The notes under the pieces are model-generated. The model saw only the letters and a list, made by a program, of their open reading frames with translations. It had not been told where the DNA came from and searched no databases. The position numbers were made by a program, and so were the translations under genes. From positions 6,696,500-6,760,499 of the forward strand of contig NW_006921533.1 in assembly GCF_000340215.1 (NCBI RefSeq): a DNA stretch of 64,000 nt, written 5' to 3'. Numbering within the stretch: the first letter of the stretch is position 1; each line of letters starts with the position of its first letter. This stretch comes from Pseudocercospora fijiensis CIRAD86 (Eukaryota > Ascomycota > Dothideomycetes > Mycosphaerellales > Mycosphaerellaceae). Shown here piece after piece: positions 47,161-57,349 of the stretch.

Positions 47161-47679
47161 ATGATTTTACCAGGAAAAGCAGCCGTGGAGCGTGGCATCA
47201 TTCTCGGGCTCAGGAATGCTGCCGTCCAGACACAGCCATGTGGAGTCGACCTGACTGTGCGGGCTGTGCGTAACTGGACATCGGCTGGTGCCATCGACTT
47301 CGACATCAGCTTGCGCGCCAACGCCAAAACGGAGCAGCTTGCATTCTTGAAGCCAACATCCGAAGGCTTGCAATCATCTCTACGCCTGGCACAAGGAGCC
47401 TATCTGATCGAGTTCCATGAGAACGTAGACATGCCACTGGACATCATGGGTCAGATCTACGTCAGAAGTTCTATGTTCCGATCTGGAGCTCTCGTCACTG
47501 CCGGCGTGATGGATTCTGGTTACAAAGGTGCTATTGGAGCCATGTTACAGGTCGTGAGCCCGCACGGATTGCTACTGCACGAAAACGCCAGGGTGGCACA
47601 AATGGTCTTTCACGAGATGAGCGAAAAAACGGATGGGTATAGCGGAGTGTACCAGGGAGCTCAGAGCATTGGACTGTAG
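47161..47679 (+). CDS. dUTPase / dCTP deaminase superfamily protein
   Basis: A single exon of 172 residues beginning MILPGKAAVERG, which matches the superfamily N-terminus. Conserved motifs: QPCGVDLTV (27-33), LIEFHENVDMPLDI (82-95), YVRSSMFRSGA with the phosphate-binding Arg-Ser-Ser at 102-104, AGVMDSGYKG (114-123) with Asp118 and Tyr121 in dUTPase motif-3 position, ENARVAQMVFHEM (141-153) and GYSGVYQG near the end. dUTPases hydrolyse dUTP to dUMP and keep uracil out of DNA. dCTP deaminases need a Glu in the second half of motif 3, where this protein has Lys, so dUTPase-like activity is the better guess. Length fits the bacterial/archaeal-style trimeric enzymes. Probably cytosolic or nuclear; no targeting signal. 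Confidence 0.82.
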   Translation: MILPGKAAVERGIILGLRNAAVQTQPCGVDLTVRAVRNWTSAGAIDFDISLRANAKTEQLAFLKPTSEGLQSSLRLAQGAYLIEFHENVDMPLDIMGQIYVRSSMFRSGALVTAGVMDSGYKGAIGAMLQVVSPHGLLLHENARVAQMVFHEMSEKTDGYSGVYQGAQSIGL

Positions 47680-48731
47680 GGTGGCATGGGATGCCCGAAG
47701 GCGAATTCTTGGTTGTACACTCTGGAATGCGCTGTCTCTGTATCGTGCCCTCTCTAACCTCGTCATCCCGGACTCCGGCTTCCTCGCTATCGACGACCCA
47801 CACTTCTCCCAGCATTCTAAGCGCAATTCGGTGCTCAAACTCTTCCTTCCAAGGCTCGCCACAGCTTATCATTTACGTACTCGCACACGCCTTGCTCCAA
47901 CGAGAATAGCTTCGCCATGCATCATCTAACGTCTCCGATGTTCTGGTTTCTTCGTCTCGATCTTTGCTTGCGAAGTCTGTCCTGTGGCTTTTGCTCGAAG
48001 ACTTCGCTCGACGAGCACAATCCCGCCAATTAATGCGACCATCAGAAGTGTTTCTTTCGGAAACTCGTTCGAGCTCATGATGAAATGCTGGTTCGTTTTC
48101 TGTCGATATGCTCCAGTGCTGTTATGCTCGTGGTGGTGTGTCTATACTGCGATCTGTTTCGCGCTTTGGTGCTTGGTGTGGCCAACGTTGATGGAGACCG
48201 GGGTGATGCGTGTAGTCGAGAAAAGGGGCAGGGGATACTCGCGCCACACAGAACATCATTGCAGCGCAGGCTATGACGCTGTAAGACTTGCGGTCAGGCT
48301 CTCGGCCTTACAGATGCTCAATGCTGCCAGCGCATGCATGCAAAGAAATCTTATCGTCAATCCTACGGGCAGTGGAATAGAGTTCAGGCACCCGTGGTAT
48401 CCCTGCCATATCAGCGCTTGAAGCGGTGAAGTAGCGCCACTGCAACGACATATCCGGAACTATGCATTCAAGATGACCGTGTGCATTGTCTTGGCTTGAC
48501 TAAGTCCTTCTCACTTCACCTCAGAACATCTCTGCAACGAGAATGATCCGCCAGCCTGACGCTTTCAAGGTCCGTGGCACGCACCTACAGCCTCTCTTGG
48601 AAACCAATCCTCCCATCGCCGCTCTGCAAATGGAGGCGAGAAGCCATTGGACACTGTCGCACCGTGACTTTGTCAATTCTCAACCAAGACTGCCAAGAGT
48701 GCTGCCATATAGCATCGATGAGAATAGATCC
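47680..48731. other. Intergenic region with only weak coding candidates
   Basis: About 1 kb. A + strand frame with an ATG at 48077 (to 48421, 114 residues) is Trp/Cys-rich and hydrophobic near its start (WCVYTAICFALWCLVW), but an overlapping frame is hydrophobic too and neither shows homology. Not called as a gene. Confidence 0.35.
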
Positions 48732-49129
48732 TCACGAGTCCTCACCACGACCCCATTCAATCAGCTCACCTCTCCATCGGTATGGAATCTCCTGCTCCCA
48801 GCGCCTAGCAGCGACGAGCTCGGTGACTCTGTCTCTCACTCCTTGTTGAGCCGCTGTCAAAGTGACTCCCCGCGTTAGTGCATTGTCGCACCCCTCAACC
48901 CAGACATTGATGAAAGTCCAGGTCAGCTTCGCCGCGCTGAATGGATTCTGGTAGAAGATGGGCTCATCGCGTATGCGTACGCCGTTGTCATCGAATTCTC
49001 TCAGCCACTTGTGCGCAAAGATCGCTGGGCTGCAAGGCTGTTGGATATTAGCGATTGGATTCGGTCTCAAGGGCCTGTGGAGCAATTTACAGGGCCGAAT
49101 CGCGGCCTATTGGTGCTGATGTCTGCCAT
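48732..49129 (-). CDS. Small protein of unknown function, two exons
   Basis: Exon 1 is 49129-49091 (ATGGCAGAC...), exon 2 is 49037-48732. They are joined across a 53-nt intron with GTAAAT donor, CTAAT branch point and CAACAG acceptor, phase 0. The 114-residue product (MADISTNRPRFGPPCSPAIF...) has a Trp/Phe-rich middle (NPFSAAKLTWTFINVWVEGC) and a charged helical end (VRDRVTELVAARRWEQEIPY). No known domain, signal peptide or membrane helix. A further GTGAGC donor near the 3' end could change the last few residues. The fit of frame, branch point and splice sites is the main evidence. Confidence 0.5.
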
Positions 49130-49831
49130 ATTGCCTTGGCGGCTTCTTCAATGGTCAACGTTGGTGGACGACTTCATCTTCGAGATCACGCTATGCTCAG
49201 GACGGGAGACTTGATTTCGGCGACAAACGCTGAATAGCGTGCCGACTGTAAAGTGAAGTGTCTCCGTGTCGTGAATCCTGAGGTGGATTTACGATCGCAG
49301 CCTCACGCACGACGACTCTCGAGTCTCAAGTTCAAGATGTGTATACATACATTCTGTTCCTTGGTCTATACTAGGTAGTCGGAACTGATACCTGGACACG
49401 CAGAGGCTCGGCAATTCTTCAAGTACTGTACACTTGGTTTGCTCACCAAAAGCCTGGTAAAGGACAACTACCAGTGAAAAAAGACCACAGCATAGGCCAG
49501 AACATTGAATGAGCTGAACGGACTATCAGAAGCGAGATCGAGAACTCCCAGACCAAACACAGGAGTGGTCACTCCCATCGCCTTGGCACCTGCTGCTCTC
49601 TCCGCATGATCCTGTTTTGAATGTGGAAGTAGCTTTCGTGGATGGGAAAGCAGTGCTGTGGGCACTGAGGGCAACAGCGATGGCTGAAGCAACACCACCT
49701 CGATCTATCTTAACTTGTCCTCCTGTCTTAAGATCACAATATTGTTTCCGCAACCATATTACCATCGCTGATTCAACACCATCACTACAGATCAACATTC
49801 GACATTTCCAGCAGAAGCAGAGCAGATCATC
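49130..49831. other. Intergenic region
   Basis: No supported gene. Minus-strand open frames at 49468-49798 start at non-ATG codons and look like chance. It separates a leftward gene from a rightward one, so it probably contains two promoters. Confidence 0.4.
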
Positions 49832-50690
49832 ATGGTATCGGCTTCACAGAGCGCTAGCACAGCTGCATCTCAGAGTCCAGTACGAAGATTATGAGGAGAC
49901 ATGTTACATATCCGCTGACTGACATCCTGCATAGACCGCGAAACAAGATGCATTCATTACAAAATGGTTCCCGCAAGCCGTGACACACTACAACAATATG
50001 CTCAAGCGGAGCAGCGACGAACTGTGGTCGACTTTGGGCACCGAGGACGCTCGGCGCGCTTTTATCCTCTACCAAATATTCTGTTCAGAGTTCGCCAAAC
50101 ATCGCGAGGAGTTCATCCGCGAGCGCCTTAACACGCCCGATAAGAGCAGAGAGAGGATTTGCGGGGCATGGGGAAGATTCTTCGTACAGATGAAAAGGCT
50201 CAGAGAGGCCACCAATGTTCTCCTCTTGGTATGGGAGGCATATAAGAACGGACATATGGGTCATGAGAAGCAACAATGGTTCCAAAGGCGACCTGAGGCC
50301 TTTCAAGAGTTTGTCCAAACGTTTCCAGAAACACTCGAGGATGCCGCAGCAAGAGGGTCCTGGTCTTAGTGGCTTCCGGATTCTTTCGTGGCCACGCTAT
50401 CCGAGGAGACGGAGAAGAAATTATATGTGATGTATCGTCTGCGTCGGGGATCGTGGTTCGCTGAATGGGACCTCAGACACGAACTGTTCCAGGAGTATGA
50501 GGAGTGGATGGCGCAGCGAACGGAGGCAAACGAGAAATGCGACGTCGCTGAATTCCAGAAATGCCATTGGGGACTCCTGACGCCTCGGAATTTCTCATCG
50601 AAGTGGATCGTTGACGGGATTTTGGTGGTTTGTGCAGAGAGTGAAGACTTCCGTCAGGCCCTTGTCCAGCTGCTATGCTTAGCCTTCTAG
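49832..50690 (+). pseudogene. Unknown protein gene interrupted by an in-frame TAG
   Basis: Exon 1 is 49832-49879 (MVSASQSASTAASQSP) and exon 2 starts at 49935, after a 55-nt intron (GTACGA, branch CTGAC, acceptor CATAG). The frame runs to TAG at 50367-50369 (160 residues) and is then open again in the same frame to 50690 (another 106 codons: WLPDSFVATLSEETEKK, YRLRRGSWFAEWDLRHELF, ...). No intron with usable sites removes the stop. Both halves are similar in style: charged, helical, rich in Trp, Arg and Glu. This suggests one ~267-residue protein with a single Trp-to-stop change (TGG to TAG). No domain recognised. Alternatives are a genuine 160-residue protein, stop read-through, or an assembly error. 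Confidence 0.55.
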
Positions 50691-51079
50691 GGCTTGTGGG
50701 CGGCGAGGTGCGCATCAGCTTGCAGGAGCAATACTCATTACTACCGTAGCGAATGCAGGATCTGCTATAGGACATGTTTACCACAATGCCGACTTTGCCC
50801 AGCTCTTTCATCGTTGGCAAGACTCTCATATTAGAGCGCTACAGAAGGCCCTTCACCGCTCTTGCCACTTCACTGCCGCCGACTGCTCGTTCTTTCCTCA
50901 TGCAGCAAGCACGCTAGCAGCCGTTGAAACTTCACTTCGGCTTGGCACGCGCGCGCATTTCTCGCGGCACGACCTCAACAACAATCTCAAAACAAACACC
51001 CTCTTACGCAACACCCTCACTTGCTATACCCAACCAACAATACCAACGCACAATAGCAAGCATCCACCGAGCACCCACA
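50691..51079. other. Intergenic region, promoter and 5' UTR of the CFEM-like gene
   Basis: The last ~100 bases are C/A-rich with little G, typical of a fungal 5' leader directly before the start codon. No gene seen. Confidence 0.5.
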
Positions 51080-52436
51080 ATGCATGTCACCACCCTCGTC
51101 ACGGCAGCCTTGTCGCTGACCGCCGCCGTCTTCGCCCCAGGCGTTGACGCCGGCAAGCGAGGTATGCCTCACTCAGCCTACCGACGTTGACAACACTGAC
51201 ATGTCTCTTAAGAGTGCGCCTTGTGCCTGGAAGAAGCAGGCGGACTCTCAGGCTGTGAAGCGGAGGCCCACGGCATTCCCACCATGGCCTGCCTTTGCAA
51301 CTACCCAGGCTACTCGGTGAGTCGCATCTACAGTGGCAACTATCAGCTGAACTGACGCTGTGTAGACTTACAAGCTCTGCAACTCTCGGTGCGAGGGACC
51401 CGATGGCTGGCCAGAGAGAGCCCCTAGCCATGTTTGCAAGAACTGGACCACCAACGCCAGCACGGAGATGTTCACCTCCACATCCACTGCTACCGACCTC
51501 AAGATGCTTGTTGATCGCGCAGCCACGGCTACTGAGGTAAGTAACTCGAGTTCACTTCCGGGCTCGTGGAGGAAGAAAGGGATGTTTCCGCATTGGTGGG
51601 GCGGCGCAAGTCGTGGAGGTCACCAAATTGGCAGAGGCGGCCACTTGGGGATGTGTGGACCAGACGGCGCTTCATGCGCTTGGGCAAGCGACGAAGATCT
51701 ACCAGACACTGTAAATGACCTGCAACCGAGTTCGGTCAGTGCATCTCGTGGCATGCAAAGGACTGATGTGCTGACAACGTCCTCTCTCCAGCATGGCCAC
51801 GCTCTGCCAAACACCGCAGCAGAGCTCGGCAGTCAGAATCTCGCCTCCAACACGCAAGCCCATCCAACCATTGCGGTGACCGCTCCTACCTATCAAGCTG
51901 CCACCCAGAGCTCTGCGTCAATGACCACCACAATTGACGAGTCTGACGGCGCTTACTCCGTCATGGTCATCTACGTTCCCGGTCCACTCTCCACTGGCCC
52001 AACTCTCTATACCACCCTTACCCCCAGTCCAAATGACGCCTTTGAGGCACGCTCGAAGATCATGCATGGTACATATCACTTCTGCGGTGTCCCCGGCGGC
52101 GCATGCGCCAAGGACGATAACATTATGCGTAAGTCGTCTTCCCTCTTCCCAACCACCTCTAGACTAACACTGGCACTCTCAGCAACCACCACGTCCGCAA
52201 TCCCAACCTTCTTCCTTACAAAGCGCCACGAAGAGCACAACGCCACCGCTGCTCGCTGGTCCAACGACACCGAGCTCGATTTCAACTCCACCTCTCGTCC
52301 AGGCGGCCAGCCACCAACCGGCGCTGCTGCAGAGAGCAAGGGCCAACGTGTTGACAGTAACAAGGAGAAAGTCTGGCTCATCGCCATCCTGACTGCTGGT
52401 GTCGTTGCCTTTGCGCAGATTAAGCGTCGCGCATAA
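51080..52436 (+). CDS. Secreted or membrane-anchored 8-cysteine (CFEM-like) protein with two C-x6-C loops
   Basis: Exons 51080-51161, 51213-51316, 51366-52128 and 52183-52436 (introns 51, 49 and 54 nt, all GT-AG) give about 400 residues. A signal peptide (MHVTTLVTAALSLTAAVFAP) is followed by an 8-Cys module: ECALC, GC, ACLC, LC, RC, VC, resembling the CFEM domain of fungal surface proteins, though the spacing is not verified. A long Ser/Thr-rich region follows. It contains two short loops, MCGPDGASC (about 51652-51681) and FCGVPGGAC (about 52081-52109). The C-terminus has one hydrophobic segment (WLIAILTAGVVAFAQI) and a KRRA tail, i.e. a type I membrane anchor. A 255-nt in-frame segment (51537-51791) has intron-like ends and may be spliced out. 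Role likely at the cell surface. Confidence 0.75.
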
Positions 52437-52947
52437 GACACGGTGTTCCACAACGACCATGAAAATCCTTGCATACCAAGAAAACCCGGCATGGATTGGA
52501 AAGACGCGGAAGCGATCGAGTACGATTTTCAATTTCAAGGGAAGTACTAATGCTTTGCTTTTTTTCTTCTTCATCTGCTGTGCGGATCGGTGGGGTTCGG
52601 CGTCGGGACTTTCAAGGAAGGCTTCGGCGCATGGAGTTCCGGCTGAGGTTCATATGGCGATTGACAACAGGATTGAGAATTGAACGAGAAGCCAGAGGGA
52701 TTCAATTCAGATAAGCATCAGAAAAAAGGAGTTTCAAGAACAGTCCGGTTTCATTTGTCTTCAATGTCGTCCAGCTTCTCATCGCTCGCTCGTGATCGCG
52801 TGAAAAAGACCCGCCTCGAAGGCGATCAAAGAAAGAAAATCATTTATGCCATTAAAAAAATATGCTCATACTTTCTCTCTACTTTGCTTTGCTTTGATGA
52901 TTTCGCTCAAAAAAACAGCATAAGGTACACTAGGAAAATTCTGTCTG
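52437..52947. other. Convergent 3' intergenic region
   Basis: Between the CFEM-like gene (+) and the RhoGAP gene (-). Rich in A/T homopolymer tracts, consistent with 3' UTR and polyadenylation signals. No gene seen. Confidence 0.5.
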
Positions 52948-55087
52948 TTAATCTTCGTCAAAGATGGCCGTGGCGTTGGTCAAAATGGTCTCAACAGCCC
53001 TTTGCTGCCAGCTTGCGTCCGCAATGTGAGGGCCTTGATGTGCGCCCATGAGAGTCGGCCTGGAACAGGAAGTCAGCAAAGGGTTCGTGTTTTCAATGTA
53101 TGTTTGAGTGTGTTTGAACTTACGCCAAGCAGACAGCCAAATTTGCAGCCGTCATCCTTGTCTTGCTCTCATTCTGCATCACTCTTGCCAAGTGGAGGAC
53201 CAACGCTCTGAGCGTGGCATAGTTGGCGTCTGGGAGGTCATTGATGGCTTGGTGAAGACCATCTCGTCGCACGTTATCATCGTCTGTCTGGGCTGCTTCG
53301 ATGAAAGAGCCGTAGTTGGCTCTTGTGAAAAGAGGGTCTGGCAGTTCTCGGAAGAAGCTTTTCAGGAGAGATGTGACGGCGTTCACGTCGTGGCCAAAGT
53401 TGGCAGGATTTCGGAAATCCAGCTGTGGTGCTGCAAGAGGCAGAGTATCAAAGGCATCACGAAGTCTGTTGACTTGAGCCATGTTACCTGTTTGGCGGTA
53501 TATGCCCTCGATCTCCAGGCCGAAGAGGTCTACAGCTTGGATGCACTGGAAGACGATAATCGGCACCGCAGACTGATCGCGGGCGAAGAGATCATCAAGA
53601 GACATGCCAAAGACGCGTCCTTTTCCTGTTGCTGGTGGCGTTGGGTTCATTCGAGCATCAGATGCTGGGATAGGACCTGGAATGGAGCCTGTCGTCTGCT
53701 GATGCTGTGCACCCGTGCCGAAGCTGCCGATGCGTTCTGAAGGGTGAGTGGGATACGGTGGTGAGGCGTATGTATCGCGGAGAGGTGCTGTCTGAGGGTT
53801 GTACGGAGATTGTGTGGTGGCATATGACGGTGTTTGAAGATCGCGGTCATGAGATGGGGGACCTCCATAGCTTGCTGAAGGCGGTTGGTATGGACTTGCT
53901 TGGGAGGGAGATCCATATCTGTTGTTCATGGAACCCGGTTGAGAAGAAGCCACGTTGACCGCGAGTGGAGGCTGCGGCGACACGGGTTGTGATACCGGCT
54001 GTGCAGGTGGAGGCTGGGTCAAAGTCGGCTGTCGGATAGGCTGCGATTTTGGAGCAAGGACTGGATGCTTCTCATATTTAATATCGCTCACGTCTTGCGG
54101 CCTTTGCTTGACGCTATGCGAGAAGCTGGCAATGTAGCTCTGGAAGTCCTTCTCGTTATTGATGTCCAGCACCAAATCTCGCAGGCTTCGTTGAGTGGTC
54201 GAGCCATCTTGCAATGGGCTAATCGCAAGACCATTGCCCAACAACAGCTTCTCGTTGAATGTGGCGAACTTCTGCAGCTGCAAGGTGAGAGCACTATCGC
54301 ACTCCTTGATGAGGTCTTGAAGCGCTTTCACAGCCTTTGGTCTGGCCTCCTTGAGAAGGCTCAATCTTTCTCTCTTCGCTGCACTGACCTTTTGCTCGTA
54401 GTCGTCATCGGCAACCTGGACTCGTCTTAGGAGATCTGTCTCATGCTGCTCCGCGCTCTTCGGTCCCTTCAGACCAATTCGTCTGCTCCCTTTCGATTCG
54501 CCGGTCCTCGCACGATCGTAGTCTTCAGCAAGGCTGTCGTACTTGGCTTTGGCCTTCTGCATTGCCTGTTCCGCATCCGAGGCATTCTTCTCGGCCGCGA
54601 GACCTTCATGCTTCCACTGCTTCCTCCCGCGCTCCATGTTGGTGCTCAGCACGTCCAGATCCTCGTGCATCTGGTGCAGACTGAGCGCGAATTGCATGCC
54701 ATTATCAGCCATGCGCTCATGCACCCTCAGGACCTCGGTCAGCTGGGCGCCATAAGTGCCCTGTCGCGTCTCGCCTCTCTTGACATTGTCCAACTGGCTT
54801 TGTGCGAGACGCTTGAGGCCCTTCGCCTGCTCTTCTTCCAACGATGATCGCTTCTTCAGGAACTGGGCAAAGTCGCGCGCCGAGGCAATGCTCTGCTTCA
54901 GCCTGTTCAAGAGGGTGTTGATGCCAATGTCCGAGTACATAACATCATCTACCCGCTTATCGTACACGCTGTCGCCGCCGCTGGTATTCGGTCTGGCGTT
55001 GCCGTCGACCTTGGGCGAGCCTGGTAGTGAGGACGTGGCATGGTCGTCGCCGTTGGCCTCTCCATCGCGGAGGAACTCGCTCGACAT
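52948..55087 (-). CDS. F-BAR and RhoGAP domain protein (Rgd1/Rga7 type)
   Basis: Exon 1 is 55087-53124, exon 2 is 53059-52948, with a 64-nt intron (GTAAGT...TCCAG), giving 691 residues. Residues about 45-300 form an F-BAR (FCH) membrane-curving dimer: LLNRLKQSIASARDFAQFLK, RSSLEEEQAKGLKRLA, coiled-coil LLRRVQVADDDYEQKVSAAK. Residues 330-490 are a Pro/Gln-rich linker. The RhoGAP domain (about 490-680) has the arginine finger in IEGIYRQTGN (Arg531), the LLKSFFRELPDPLF box, and NLAVCLAPTLMG spanning the intron. Such proteins stimulate GTP hydrolysis by Rho3/Rho4- or Rho2-type GTPases at the cortex and septum. Catalytic features look intact. It diverges from the PNPOx-like gene across 335 bp. Confidence 0.95.
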
Positions 55088-55422
55088 GGTGGCAGGTTTC
55101 GAGTATTAGTGATTATGTACAGCAAGTCTCACAAAATGGCAGTCTGAACGAAGTCTCAATGTCTGCCGAGTCAAGATCGAAGCAATTCAGTTTGATTTAA
55201 GGGTTTCCATGGCATGCGACAGCTGTAGCGCAGCAGCCGACGCCAACGCCAAAGCCTGACGACGCACCTCAGCCACGAACACACGCCAGCAAGGATGGCG
55301 CGGTCCGAGCCTACCATCCATACGTATGACGCGTTAGAGGTTAGCCGCGATCGACCGTCCGTGAACATTTGATGAAGTGAATGAAAGAACATCCTGATCA
55401 CAGCAACACACATTGAGCAACC
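55088..55422. promoter_or_regulatory. Divergent promoter region, RhoGAP / PNPOx-like
   Basis: 335 bp between the two ATGs, which face away from each other. No TATA box or specific binding motif could be assigned with confidence. The arrangement suggests shared control. Confidence 0.5.
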
Positions 55423-56276
55423 ATGGCGCCGCCGCTTGGCTGGGAGCCCAGCGCTCAGACAACTCATCCCATCGAATCAGATCGATTGCCTCAAGAAGTC
55501 GTTGCTTGCTTGAGAAACGCGAGATTTGTATGTCACAAGAGCTTCAATCCTTCTGGGGAGTCTGCTATATTGTAGCGATAAGGAATTTAGTGCTTAGAAC
55601 ATTGGCTATGCAAATACTGACATCGATGCGTACAGCTCCATCTGGCAACATGCACCAACAACGTCCCACACGTATCTCTCATGAACTACACCTACCTGCC
55701 TTCGCACCCATTCCCTAGCTCATCAAACCTCCCATCTGGACCAACGATCATCATGACCTCGAACCCAAGCTCAAAGAAAACTCTCAATCTTCTCTCAAAT
55801 CCTCACGTCTCAGTCTGCATACACGATTGGGTATCCTCCCGACCTCCAAATACATTATCCGGCGCCGACCGCGAACGAAGCCCAGCAGGTGGACCTCGAA
55901 GCAGTCTTGCAGCCATGCTTATGCAAATGAACAGCACAGCCGTCTCCTCAAACAGCATCACAATCAATGGCGAAGCCCATGTCCTCGAAGCCGGGTCTGA
56001 AGAGGAGAAGTGGTGCAAGGAACAGCATTTGGCGAATAACACTTTTGAGGATACGAATGGTCAGGCAAATGCTGCTGCGGAGCTTTTTGGCACGAGTCCT
56101 GCTCAAGCTGGAGGTGGAATGATGCAAACCGGAGATAGTGGCAAGGGAGCATACATTGAGAATGAGGATGCGAGAGTTGTGGTTGTGAGGATTCGGGGTG
56201 GAAGGATATCGGATTGGAAGGGCGGGGTCCAGGATTGGGCGATTTCGACAGACAGTAACACTTCCAGAGCGGTCGC
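55423..56276 (+). CDS. Pyridoxamine 5'-phosphate oxidase-like FMN-binding protein, 3' end lost in gap
   Basis: Exon 1 is 55423-55527 (ATG in CAACCATGGCG), exon 2 starts at 55636 after a 108-nt intron (GTATGT...TACAG, phase 0) and runs into an assembly gap. About 248 residues are visible. RLPQEVVACLRNARFLHLAT and VPHVSLMNYTYLP form the FMN-binding split barrel start. TIIMTSNPSSKKTLNLLSNP and VSVCIHDWVS follow as the typical flavin-binding strands. The end (ARVVVVRIRGGRISDWKGGV) is the C-terminal strand of this family, so only a short tail should be missing. It resembles the uncharacterised yeast YLR456W/YPR172W group more than the true Pdx3 enzyme. A long insert (residues 85-190) is Ser/Gly/Asn-rich. 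Confidence 0.82.
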
Positions 56277-56376
56277 NNNNNNNNNNNNNNNNNNNNNNNN
56301 NNNNNNNNNNNNNNNNNNNNNNNNNNNNNNNNNNNNNNNNNNNNNNNNNNNNNNNNNNNNNNNNNNNNNNNNNNNN
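56277..56376. other. Assembly gap (100 N)
   Basis: Exactly 100 N, a usual placeholder length, so the true size is unknown. It falls near the 3' end of the PNPOx-like coding region; any frame drawn across it is meaningless. Confidence 0.98.
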
Positions 56377-56659
56377 TATGAGAGTATTCATATCCATATT
56401 CGACAAGCGTGGCGTGTGGAGTTGGCGTACGGAGATGGCGTCCTTGGAGTTGGAACGGCAAAAAATGTTGAGTCAAACTGAAGTACGGATATTCAAGTAT
56501 GATCATGGAAATACCATGGATCTTTCAGGCTTCTCAAATCTTCAGTGTCTCATGTCATAGCCAACAACACAAGGCTGACGCAAGCAATTTCTCAATATCA
56601 TTACTGTATGGGGTATCTTGAAAGCAACGCCGCAGCCCAACCAGATATGCCCACGGGTC
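56377..56659. other. Sequence after the gap, convergent 3' region
   Basis: One + strand frame is open from the gap to a TGA at 56479-56481. This may be the C-terminal tail of the PNPOx-like protein or UTR. The remainder is the 3' region shared with POP7. Confidence 0.35.
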
Positions 56660-57349
56660 TCATCTTAAGCTCACATACACCTCCAAAACACTCACCTGGC
56701 GAATCTGAGTCTCTCGAATCTCCCTCTTTCCATCCTCATCTCCATCCTCCTCCCTCTTAACAACCCTCGTAACACCTTCTTTCGATTTCCGCTTCTTCTT
56801 AGCAACAGCCTCATCAGGCTGCTCATTCTCAATTCCAGCGGCAGTAGTTCTATCTGATTCTCCCGATTGGTCCTTCAACTGTTGGCATTCCTCCTCATAT
56901 CTAACATCATCCACAGCCCCCACACTCCCCGTCTTCAATCTCACAACATACTCCTCCCTCTCCTGAAACCAAACCGCTAGTCCCATAACTTTAGAAATAG
57001 CTTTTCCTGTCCCTTTGATCACGACTTCTTCATTCCCATCCTTCTTTTTCTTGAGATGCTCCACTTCCTCAGCAATAGCTTGGATCTCATCGTCCGGACC
57101 TCTTCGCCAGTTGTTCTTTGCGGATTGCGTCCCTGCCTGCACGAGTCTCTTGTCGGCGAGCTGGAGTAGCTTCTCGGTCCGTTTTACTGCTGAGAGGAAG
57201 GGAGTTTTGCTGCCGACATATATGACTTTTGGTTGCGAAGAGCCGGCGTATGGTGAGGGGATTGAGGGGCGGAGGAGTGGACGTTTGGAAATTGAGGCAG
57301 ATTTGGGCAATTTGCGCTTCTCTATGCGTCCTGTTGATATTTTGTTCAT
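56660..57349 (-). CDS. POP7: RNase P / RNase MRP subunit Pop7 (Rpp20), Alba-like
   Basis: A single exon of 229 residues from ATG at 57349. After a basic leader (RIEKRKLPKSASISKRPLLR) comes the Alba-type fold: SSQPKVIYVGSKTPFLSAVK (strand and helix), RTEKLLQLADKRLVQAG, EEVVIKGTGKAISKVMGLAV and REEYVVRLKTGSVGAVDDV. This order is characteristic of the Rpp20 subunit. It binds the P3 region of the RNA with Pop6 for tRNA 5' maturation and rRNA processing in the nucleus and nucleolus. The C-terminal ~60 residues are a charged extension with KKKRKSK, probably a nuclear localisation signal. It is longer than yeast Pop7 (about 140 residues) because of this tail and an internal loop. Divergent from LIP2. 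Confidence 0.85.
   Translation of the reverse strand: MNKISTGRIEKRKLPKSASISKRPLLRPSIPSPYAGSSQPKVIYVGSKTPFLSAVKRTEKLLQLADKRLVQAGTQSAKNNWRRGPDDEIQAIAEEVEHLKKKKDGNEEVVIKGTGKAISKVMGLAVWFQEREEYVVRLKTGSVGAVDDVRYEEECQQLKDQSGESDRTTAAGIENEQPDEAVAKKKRKSKEGVTRVVKREEDGDEDGKREIRETQIRQVSVLEVYVSLR

Noticed and set aside
53108..53740. 210-codon plus-strand frame opposite the RhoGAP gene, and several other long antisense frames across 53700-55100
   Set aside because: The minus-strand gene has complete domain motifs and a consistent splice structure; these frames have no homology and arise from its codon bias.
55681..56481. A continuous frame running across the N gap
   Set aside because: The number of N is arbitrary, so the frame after the gap cannot be connected to that before it.
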